The notes under the pieces: model-generated
What the model was told of the DNA's origin: nothing
Databases searched by the model: none
Seen by the model: only the letters and a program-made list of their open reading frames with translations
DNA from: CAZPWQ01 sp964590495
GTDB lineage: Bacteria > Bacteroidota > Rhodothermia > Balneolales > Balneolaceae
Length of the DNA stretch: 7,078 bases
Direction: 5' to 3'
Assembly: GCA_964590495.1 (NCBI GenBank)
Contig: CAZPWQ010000148.1
Coordinates: 1 to 7,078 of the forward strand
Part shown: in pieces, positions 1 through 5,583 of the stretch
Layout of the letters: every line of letters begins with the position of its first letter
Position numbering within the stretch: position 1 is the first letter of the stretch
Position numbers and translations under genes: made by a program

Positions 1-142
1 ATAAAAATTTGTGAGAAATTCGGGCTAGCTTTTTCCAAAACGCGTTCATTTGGTTTTCTTCTAATCAGAAAATTTATTGCTAACTTCATCAAATTCAGTA
101 ACTTATGAGTCGCTGAACAAATCTCCACAAAATTCTCAGATT

Positions 143-1081
143 ATGCCTTCGTTCAATAGTCTTATAACAATCAAAATCGCTCTTATATCTTCTCTGTTAC
201 TGGTATTTCTCTCATGCGGCCAGGAAGAGGAACCACAGGATGATACTGCTGCTACTTTTAATCTGGAGCAACAGCAGGATACCACCCATATAACCGGGTC
301 TGCGACGGGTCTCTCAGGCCCTGAAGCTGTGCGGTATGATCCCGACCAGGATGTGTATTTCGTATCCAATTTCAACGGCGGCGGTAATGATCGTGATGAG
401 AATGGCTTCATAACCAAACTATCGCCCGACGGAACTGTTCAGGAGCTGGATTTCATCACCGGTACCTCCGATCATCCCCTGCACGCGCCCCGCGGCATGT
501 ATATTACAGGCGATACTCTTTGGGCGTGCGATATTGACGGTATCCACGGCTTCGACCGGAATTCGGGAGAACAGGTGGCTTTTGTAGATTTCACCTCGTT
601 TGAACCGGGATTTTTAAACGATATTGCTGCAGGACCCGACGGTGTGCTCTATGTTACGGATACAGGAAACCCCAGATTGTTCAGCATTTCAAATTCCGAA
701 GTATCAGTTGCAGTAGTTTCCATTCCGCATGCTCCTAATGGCATTACGTTTGATGAAAAAGAAGAACTTTTGATTCTGGCCCCCTGGAACGAAGCCAGGA
801 CTTTCTATGCATGGAACCCCGCCATATCTGAACTGGATGAAGTAAGGACACTTGATGAAGGTGGTAATTTTGATGGTATTGAAATAGTAGAAGGGAGTTG
901 GGTAATAGCCAGCCAGGTAGATTCAAGCCTGCATATTTCCGGCGAGAATTCCGGTGTGGCTGTTAAAACACGCGGCACACCCGCCGATATCGGAATAGAT
1001 ACACAAAGACAGCGTGTGGCAGTTCCTTATATCGATCTCAACCGGGTGGATATCTGGGATTTGCCTGTGGAGAATCAGTAA
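143..1081 (+). CDS. SMP-30/gluconolactonase-like beta-propeller lipoprotein
   Basis: Predicted 312-residue lipoprotein. The ATG at 143 is preferred over an in-frame TTG at 77 because it puts a normal signal peptide at the N-terminus: hydrophobic residues about 9-22, then lipobox FLSC with lipidated Cys25. The rest reads as a six-bladed SMP-30/gluconolactonase (LRE) propeller. Landmarks, numbered from ATG 143, are PEAV with Glu61, FLND with Asn159, APNG with Asn199 and NFDG with Asp244. These match in order the metal- and substrate-binding Glu/Asn/Asn/Asp of regucalcin-type lactonases, so a divalent-metal hydrolase site looks intact. Known members open sugar lactones, but many bacterial homologues are uncharacterised, so lactonase activity here is inference. 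The gene converges on a PQQ sugar dehydrogenase-like gene whose product type would make such lactones; the stop codons are 58 bp apart. No clear Shine-Dalgarno precedes the start, as is common in this phylum. Family assignment is firm; substrate is unknown. Confidence 0.85.
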   Translation: MPSFNSLITIKIALISSLLLVFLSCGQEEEPQDDTAATFNLEQQQDTTHITGSATGLSGPEAVRYDPDQDVYFVSNFNGGGNDRDENGFITKLSPDGTVQELDFITGTSDHPLHAPRGMYITGDTLWACDIDGIHGFDRNSGEQVAFVDFTSFEPGFLNDIAAGPDGVLYVTDTGNPRLFSISNSEVSVAVVSIPHAPNGITFDEKEELLILAPWNEARTFYAWNPAISELDEVRTLDEGGNFDGIEIVEGSWVIASQVDSSLHISGENSGVAVKTRGTPADIGIDTQRQRVAVPYIDLNRVDIWDLPVENQ

Positions 1082-1098
1082 TTAATTAGCAATTTCTA

Positions 1099-1131
1099 AA
1101 ACCTCCAGGGTTTTGGATACCCTGGAGGTTT
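1099..1131. terminator. Perfect 13-bp hairpin between convergent genes, probable bidirectional terminator
   Basis: Arms AAACCTCCAGGGT (1099-1111) and ACCCTGGAGGTTT (1119-1131) pair perfectly around a 7-nt loop. The hairpin begins 17 nt after the stop of the propeller gene and lies 8 nt beyond the stop of the opposing sugar dehydrogenase gene, which is where a shared terminator would sit. The T-tracts on both sides are short, so termination strength is uncertain. The arms resemble those of the palindromes at 3321-3353 and 3734-3768, lacking one base in two places per arm, so it may be a diverged member of the same REP-like family used as a terminator. Confidence 0.6.
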
Positions 1132-1139
1132 GTATCCTG

Positions 1140-2152
1140 TCACGGATCGTAACGAATGCGGAATATCTTACCCTGGAAAATATCCGATACATAAAGGCTG
1201 CCGTCGGGACCCTCGGTTACTCCCAGTGGATTATTGACAATGTTGCCAAACTGAAAGATGGCGAAATCCTCGAATTCGGCTTCCGTATCCANNNNNNNNN
1301 NNNNNNNNNNNNNNNNNNNNNNNNNNNNNNNNNNNNNNNNNNNNNNNNNNNNNNNNNNNNNNNNNNNNNNNNNNNNNNNNNNNNNNNNNNNCCGTTATCA
1401 GTCGTAAGCAGCTCGCCATTTTCCCTGAACACCAGGTCGTAGGCGTTTCTGAATCCAGAAGCATACACAAATTTATTCTCCACGTCCGGGTCGTTCACAT
1501 AAGGATTGTCAACGGGCACCTCTCCATCCCTCGTCATCCTGATGATTTTACCGTGAAACTCATCCAGATCCTGGGCCAGCGAGTCTTCATACGCATCGCC
1601 GATCGATACATAGAGCATATCATCCGGACCAAAAGTGAGATTTTGGATCTGATGCCCTGGTTTGCTGGGAAGACCGGTGAGTAACTCTTCGTACTCTTCT
1701 CCCTTATTATTCACATCTGTGAAGCGGGCCACCGTTGCCACTTCCACCGTATCGATTCGTTTGGCATAGGTGATGTAAACATAACCGTTTGAAATATAGT
1801 CCGGGTCAAAAGTCAGACCAAGCAAGCCGTTTTCACCGGCCACCGGAAAATCACCGCTCACATCAGTTTCCACCCGGGCGAATGGCTCTGAGAGTTTTTC
1901 ACCGTCTTCATAAATCCATATGCGTCCGGACTGCAACTCATTTACAAACATCCTGTTTGAACCGTCCGGTGGGAAAGCAATGGAAGTCGGCAGATCGAGG
2001 TTTTCTGCGAACAGATCAACGGTAAATCCTTCAGGAACATTGATACTGATCTTCTCCTCCGGCTCCTCCACTTCGGTTTCGGTACTGCTGCCGCAGCCAG
2101 AAAGCAGAAAACTGAAAATTGTAACCAGAAAAATGGGCAAGGGATACTTCAT
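1140..2152 (-). CDS. PQQ-dependent glucose/sorbosone dehydrogenase-like lipoprotein (interrupted by assembly gap)
   Basis: Begins at ATG 2152 with a signal peptide and lipobox LSGC (lipidated Cys20). Residues about 40-254 match the glucose/sorbosone dehydrogenase (soluble PQQ-GDH) propeller: GENGLLGLTFDPDY (107-119), PGHQIQNLTFGPDD with His167 in the position of the family's catalytic histidine, HGKIIRMTRDG (200-210), YASGFRNAYDL (230-240) and TTDNG just before the gap. After the 100 N, the good reading frame is a different one. It gives 49 residues (1289 to 1143), including PLGVTEGPDGSLYVSD and KIFRIRY, a typical family C-terminus, and stops with TGA at 1140-1142. Simple translation through the N run instead gives a false end near 1217. 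For the frame to hold, the real missing length must be 2 modulo 3. The family oxidises aldoses to lactones with PQQ and passes electrons to an acceptor. The cytochrome-domain gene lies 80 bp upstream on the same strand, so co-transcription is likely. Substrate is unknown. Confidence 0.85.
1292..1391. other. Assembly gap: 100 N inside the sugar dehydrogenase gene
   Basis: Exactly 100 unknown bases, the usual placeholder for a gap of unknown size. It falls after the TTDNG motif of the dehydrogenase and before its last blade. The flanking frames do not join through 100 bases, which shows that the true length differs from 100. Judging from the usual length of the family, a few hundred bases are probably missing; that is an inference. 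Confidence 0.97.
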
Positions 2153-2232
2153 AACTGACTGTAATTAGATGAATATTATTCTCTACCGGGAATTTAAATG
2201 ATAATCTATTCACAATATACCATTATCTGTAT

Positions 2233-2916
2233 TTATCGCACAAGAATCATTTGTCCGGACAATGTTTCCGGTTCCAAACCGGAAGCAGCCAGTACAGCCC
2301 GGTATAAGTATATGCCGGATGAATATTTCTGCATCTCAACTCTGATATGAGTTGCACCTATATTATAATTCCCCTGCCGCTTCTCCAGTATCCGGCCCTG
2401 AAGGTCGTATATCTCCAGCAGGTATTCCCCGGCCCGGTCAGACCGGATGCGAATTGTTGTCTGACGATCAAAAGGATTTGGAAAATTTTGGACCAGTTTA
2501 AAATGATCTGTTCGGTCTACAATCAGTCCGTCCCTGTCGGGAGCTGTTTTAACGGCACCTTCTTCTATCCACTGGCGTATCAGGTCGATTTGTTCTCTGT
2601 TCAATGGTTGCCGGTTCAGGGGCATTCGATCTCCAAATTGGGGATTGGCTTCGACTTTATCAACCAGCGGACTTTCTTCGGGCGCCCCGGGAATAACCAT
2701 TTTTTCCTGATAAAGTTCTCCCGTACTCTCAAGAGTAGATTCGTACGTACTTAATTCAATGCCACTGATACCTCCATGGCATGATGTACAGTATTCATCG
2801 AAAAGAGGCTGGATTTCCGTGTAATAATCCACCTGGGCTGAGATGTTGCCGAATGGCAGCAACAAGATGAACACCAGGAATGACAGTTTTTGATTCACGT
2901 AAATCAGATTAAACAA
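2233..2916 (-). CDS. Secreted c-type cytochrome domain protein with T9SS C-terminal sorting domain
   Basis: 227 residues from TTG 2916. A GTG at 2898 (residue 7) is an equally good start and gives a tighter signal peptide; no in-frame ATG is near. Hydrophobic residues 11-22 end at a likely signal peptidase I site after Ala27 (ISA|Q). Residues about 30-122 form a small cytochrome c-like domain: haem motif CTSCH (Cys43, Cys46, His47) and a candidate axial Met98 in DRMPL, resembling the cytochrome domain (PSCyt1-like) found in planctomycete and Bacteroidota proteins. Residues about 138-227 are a type A T9SS sorting domain: FKLVQNFPNPFDRQTTIRI, then YLLEIYDLQGR, then SSGIYLYR and a terminal MILVR. 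The protein should therefore carry one haem, cross the outer membrane and be attached or released outside. It lies 80 bp upstream of the PQQ sugar dehydrogenase-like gene on the same strand and may accept its electrons; that pairing is inferred from position. Confidence 0.85.
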   Translation of the reverse strand: MFNLIYVNQKLSFLVFILLLPFGNISAQVDYYTEIQPLFDEYCTSCHGGISGIELSTYESTLESTGELYQEKMVIPGAPEESPLVDKVEANPQFGDRMPLNRQPLNREQIDLIRQWIEEGAVKTAPDRDGLIVDRTDHFKLVQNFPNPFDRQTTIRIRSDRAGEYLLEIYDLQGRILEKRQGNYNIGATHIRVEMQKYSSGIYLYRAVLAASGLEPETLSGQMILVR

Positions 2917-2979
2917 AGAGTTTTTATGAACTATGGATTAATATAAACCAACTGTTAGTTCAATAAAAAAGGGATGTAT

Positions 2980-3054
2980 CTAATCTTCAAAAAGAGGAAT
3001 TAGCTTCTCCGGCTTGAACTTGCGGTGTATGGCTTTAAAGACGTTTCTACTCGC
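2980..3054 (-). pseudogene. Probable detached C-terminus of the RAYT transposase (frameshifted)
   Basis: Immediately after the RAYT stop, another minus-strand frame encodes 24 residues beginning ASRNVFKAIHRKFKP and ends with TAG at 2980-2982. If one base were removed from the TTTT run of the coding strand (AAAA at 3055-3058 on the plus strand), the transposase would continue from ...KTEF into this peptide. Its pattern recalls the WFG-x-FIxFH-type tail that follows the TKL motif in many Bacteroidota RAYT-like transposases, recalled from general knowledge of the family. It could be a real frameshift, an assembly error or coincidence. Confidence 0.4.
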
Positions 3055-3601
3055 AAAATTCCGTTTTATTGAGCTTCGTCTTTTTGTCGTGAAGGTAAGC
3101 GTGTAAGCTGCTGAACGGCCAGTCTCCCGGATGTTCAACAAAGCCGTGATGTACGGGATTGTTGTGGATATAAGCGATCAGCCGGGTGAAATAGTATTGC
3201 GAATCGATAGGTTTTCGATTGAAGTTAGGAGTAAAAAGGCTGCCCTTTCGGTTGTACATTCGATTGAAAGCCTGTGTATAGCTATTAAAAAGATTGCTGA
3301 ATTGTTGGCTAATAATATTAAACCCTCCAAGGGTTTGAAACCCTTGGAGGGTTGGATCTTCTTTTTTCCTCCTTATAAACTCCAGCAACTCTCTTTCGCC
3401 TCTCACCCTGATCATCAGATGAAGATGATTAGGCATCAGGCAATAGGCGAAAGTCTGAACCACCGGATGCACATGATGACTATATTTTTCAAGAAAGTAG
3501 CGGTAGTTCTCTTCCGACCGAAATAGATTTTCACTGCCATTGGCATGCGTCCAGATGTGATACATTTGTCCCGGTTCTAAGGAGATTCGATTTTCTGGCA
3601 T
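3047..3601 (-). CDS. REP-associated tyrosine transposase (RAYT), HUH/Y1 transposase family
   Basis: 184 residues from ATG 3601. RAYTs are single-strand-specific HUH endonucleases, related to IS200/IS605 TnpA, that recognise and cut short palindromic REP elements. Seen here: the N-terminal strand YHIWTHANGSENLF, the HUH motif His59-Leu-His61 in MPNHLHLMI, ISQQFSNLFNSYTQAF (97-112), RKGSLF (118-123) and IAYIHNNPVHHGF (142-154). Tyr144 aligns with the catalytic tyrosine of E. coli TnpA-REP (VDYIYINPVKHG context), then DWPFSSLHAYL (160-170). All catalytic residues are present. Two oddities stand out. Residues 83-94 (PTLQGFQTLGGF) are encoded by a perfect REP-like palindrome. The protein also stops abruptly at TEFCE, with a likely lost tail in another frame down to 2980. 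No Shine-Dalgarno is visible, and a hairpin abuts the start codon. Whether it is active is unknown. Confidence 0.9.
   Translation of the reverse strand: MPENRISLEPGQMYHIWTHANGSENLFRSEENYRYFLEKYSHHVHPVVQTFAYCLMPNHLHLMIRVRGERELLEFIRRKKEDPTLQGFQTLGGFNIISQQFSNLFNSYTQAFNRMYNRKGSLFTPNFNRKPIDSQYYFTRLIAYIHNNPVHHGFVEHPGDWPFSSLHAYLHDKKTKLNKTEFCE
3321..3353. repeat. REP-like palindrome A, inside the RAYT coding sequence
   Basis: A perfect palindrome: left arm AACCCTCCAAGGGTTT (3321-3336), one central base, right arm AAACCCTTGGAGGGTT (3338-3353). Each arm also contains a smaller inverted repeat (AACCC...GGGTT), so it can fold as one long hairpin or two short ones. It shares flanks with the copy at 3734-3768: AATATTA before and GGATCT after. 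It is read in frame by the transposase as residues 83-94, in the linker between the HUH strand and the following helix. Its size and its linkage to a RAYT gene fit a REP element. Confidence 0.85.
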
Positions 3602-3603
3602 AG

Positions 3604-3660
3604 TTAGCTTCGGTTCGACTATTAAGCATTCATTTATTAGTAGGTATTTTTCGAAGCTAA
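3604..3660 (-). promoter_or_regulatory. Inverted repeat in the RAYT leader, abutting the start codon
   Basis: Arms TTAGCTTCG (3604-3612) and CGAAGCTAA (3652-3660) are perfect 9-bp complements, 39 nt apart. In the RAYT transcript the second arm ends 2 nt before the ATG at 3601. If transcription starts beyond 3660, the hairpin would cover the ribosome landing site. IS200/IS605-type transposase genes are known to be kept low by such leader structures; that this one acts so is inference. Confidence 0.4.
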
Positions 3661-3733
3661 ATCCTTACAAATTTTTCCAGATTGGTGTATTTACTAGCAC
3701 TGAACACATATCGTCCCCTTGATTATTAATATT

Positions 3734-3768
3734 AAACCCTCAAAGGGTTTCAAACTCTTGGAGGGTTT
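3734..3768. repeat. REP-like palindrome B, diverged intergenic copy
   Basis: Left arm AAACCCTCAAAGGGTTT (3734-3750), central C, right arm AAACTCTTGGAGGGTTT (3752-3768). Fifteen of 17 positions pair; the exceptions are a G-T at 3746/3756 and an A-G at 3742/3760. It is the same element as 3321-3353, with the same orientation of flanking AATATTA and GGATCT. It lies 133 bp upstream of the RAYT start codon and 47 bp past the stop of the neighbouring lipoprotein gene, where it could also end that gene's transcript, although no clear T-tract follows. Confidence 0.8.
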
Positions 3769-3815
3769 TGGATCTACTTTTACATTTTAATTTTTGCACC
3801 TTCTCTTAATCTCCC

Positions 3816-5204
3816 CTAATCTTCAATACAGCGGACCGGCACGCCATAATGTTTCTGCAGGGGTTCCGTCTTACTTATTTCACCATCACTGTTTATCTCG
3901 ATAACTATAGCATTATCCGTGTTAAACTGGGTACTGCTCCAGTAAACACCGAGGTCACCACGACTGTCCAACGGATGGCCGAAACTGGGGGAAAGCCGTC
4001 CGGCTGCATGTAAATTTAATGCTGAACTTGCTGAACTTTCCGCTTCGGCCGCAGCTGCCCATTCAGCTTCGGTGGGTATGCGCCAGCTTCCATCTAACAA
4101 TATTCTGCAGGGATCATTTGCTTCTTCCCAATCGCTGTCTTCACGGATACTAGAACGGCTCGCAGGTCCGGTGGGAAATCCTTCGGCTCTTCCGAACGAA
4201 CCGTTGTGATAATATCCCTGCTCACGATTAAAACGAAAATACCAGCCCGACCGGTCAGGATCATCATCGTCAACCGACTCCGGTTCTTCGACAGCTCCCA
4301 GATTCATCCCGAGCCAGCGTTTGTCGCCACCGGGGCCGTCCCAGTCGGCTTGTAAGGTCGTATAACTTCGTTCCCCGAATCCCGAGTCATCGGAAGGAGT
4401 TACACCATCAACTGACCCGTGAGATATGATCATACGTTCAAAAACGGCCGTGACATTTTTCTCCTCATCCACCGTTATCGTTTCAGGATTTTCATCTCCT
4501 TCCAGGTCACCTTCCCAGTGAGCAAAACTCCAACCCTCTTCAGGTTCAGCTGTTAATTCGACGGTAGTTCCGTATTCATAATCTTTTGCTTTCTCCTCTA
4601 CGACCTCTTCGCTTACCATTCCTTCTCCTTCAGTATCGATATTCAAGGCATATTCCCTGCGCTCAAATACGGCAGAAACATGTTTCTCTTCTTCAATAAC
4701 GATTGTTGCGGGATTTTCCTCGCCTTCCAGATCACCTTCCCAGCGAACAAACCTCCAGTTGTCAAGGGGTTCCGCGGTAAGTTCCACCACTGTTCCGTGC
4801 TCATAATCTTTGGATCTCTCTTCCAAAACCTCTTCCCTTACCATGCCTTCACCCTGAGTCTCAATATTCAGTGCGTATTCTCTAAGTTCAAAAACTGCGG
4901 TAAGCTCTAAATCACCATCTATAGTTACTGTTATTGGATTTTCGCTTCCCTCCAGATCACCCTCCCAGTGAACAAACCGGTACTCTTCAGAAGCTTCGGC
5001 TCTGATCTCAACCTCTTCACCGGCATTAAATTCTCCCCCGGAGGGTGTAACAGTTCCCCCATCTTCCGGTTGTACGCCGGTCGTAAATTGATATACATCA
5101 GCAATACCTGTTGTGTTGCAACTGTAAAATCCTATAACCAAAGCGAAAAATACAAATAACAGCGTTATGCTCCTGATAATAACCTGGTCTTTTCTTGATT
5201 CCAT
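3816..5204 (-). CDS. Surface lipoprotein with three InlB-B-like repeats and a FISUMP domain
   Basis: 462 residues from ATG 5204, preceded by a good ribosome site (GAGG, 6 nt before the start). A signal peptide with lipobox FYSC gives lipidated Cys29. Residues 36-260 are three tandem 75-residue units of the divergent InlB B-repeat / bacterial repeat type, each carrying the core F-x-x-WEGDLEG-x-ENP and ending in AVFE. Residues about 286-462 match the Fibrobacter succinogenes major paralogous (FISUMP) domain: WLGMNLG (297-303), WRIPTEAEW (374-382), LHAAGR (398-403), VYWSST (420-425) and the terminal GVPVRC. Cys366 and Cys459 may form a disulphide. The protein is very rich in Glu and Asp, as in proteins of saline habitats. 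It is likely displayed on the outer membrane in adhesion or matrix contacts, but its function is unknown. It is transcribed away from the asparagine-synthetase-like gene. Confidence 0.85.
   Translation of the reverse strand: MESRKDQVIIRSITLLFVFFALVIGFYSCNTTGIADVYQFTTGVQPEDGGTVTPSGGEFNAGEEVEIRAEASEEYRFVHWEGDLEGSENPITVTIDGDLELTAVFELREYALNIETQGEGMVREEVLEERSKDYEHGTVVELTAEPLDNWRFVRWEGDLEGEENPATIVIEEEKHVSAVFERREYALNIDTEGEGMVSEEVVEEKAKDYEYGTTVELTAEPEEGWSFAHWEGDLEGDENPETITVDEEKNVTAVFERMIISHGSVDGVTPSDDSGFGERSYTTLQADWDGPGGDKRWLGMNLGAVEEPESVDDDDPDRSGWYFRFNREQGYYHNGSFGRAEGFPTGPASRSSIREDSDWEEANDPCRILLDGSWRIPTEAEWAAAAEAESSASSALNLHAAGRLSPSFGHPLDSRGDLGVYWSSTQFNTDNAIVIEINSDGEISKTEPLQKHYGVPVRCIED
4425..5099 (-). 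repeat. Three tandem 225-bp coding repeats (InlB-B-like units)
   Basis: Three in-frame units of exactly 225 bp: 5099-4875, 4874-4650 and 4649-4425. The period is visible in the DNA: TCCAGATCAC or TCCAGGTCAC starts at 4951, 4726 and 4501 on the plus strand. The WEGDLEG tryptophans fall at residues 80, 155 and 230. Units two and three are clearly closer to each other than to unit one, which suggests a recent duplication of a single unit. Confidence 0.9.
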
Positions 5205-5583
5205 AGTTTTCCTCTTTTTGTTAATTACCTGCTAACGTATAGCTGAGTGAGACAAGCAAATAATTGCAACAAATATGCCAATCCCTGATATTCCATTTAC
5301 AGTTGACGCAGATTTTTTACCAGAAAAGCTTTGATGAAGCCCGATAGCGGCATTTAAAAAGGGATATCAGCATGCCGGACTTTTTTATCGACGAAGAAAA
5401 CTCCTGATTGGAATAGCTATAATTGAGCTTTAAAAAAGTGAATATATTTTACACAATATTCATTGCAGGATGTGTAAATATGTTTCACCACCTCCTCTAT
5501 CTTTCCTTTACTGATACGGTGCTTTCTGCTATATTCAATAAATCAGCATTTACCAAACCTATAAGAAAAATAACACATCAGCT
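5205..5583. promoter_or_regulatory. Divergent AT-rich intergenic region with interleaved inverted repeats
   Basis: 379 bp between divergent start codons should hold both promoters. The only clear signals are a GAGG ribosome site for the lipoprotein gene (CCTC at 5211-5214 on the plus strand), a TATAAT at 5418-5423 with no convincing -35 box, and two interleaved inverted repeats. These are TGAATAT (5439-5445) with ATATTCA (5456-5462), and TTTACACA (5448-5455) with TGTGTAAA (5471-5478). The two cannot form fully together in RNA, and either could be a protein operator. A short plus-strand open frame at 5423-5608 begins with TTG and shows no protein features. No RNA gene is recognised. Confidence 0.35.

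Noticed and set aside
1..142. Coding start at the TTG at 77 and a promoter in the first 142 bases
   Set aside because: The longer N-terminus would place 22 polar residues before the signal peptide; no convincing promoter boxes were found. The 8-bp palindrome AACGCGTT at 39-46 is too short to call.
1113..1442. Plus-strand open frame spanning the N gap
   Set aside because: It is open only because the N run hides stops; it lies antisense to the well-supported dehydrogenase.
2950..2960. Small palindrome AACTGTTAGTT upstream of the cytochrome gene
   Set aside because: Only four paired bases per arm; too weak to call an operator.
4425..5099. Periodic 225-bp repeats as a CRISPR-like or mobile array
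   Set aside because: The repeats are in-frame protein repeats of an InlB-B-like lipoprotein with no spacers.
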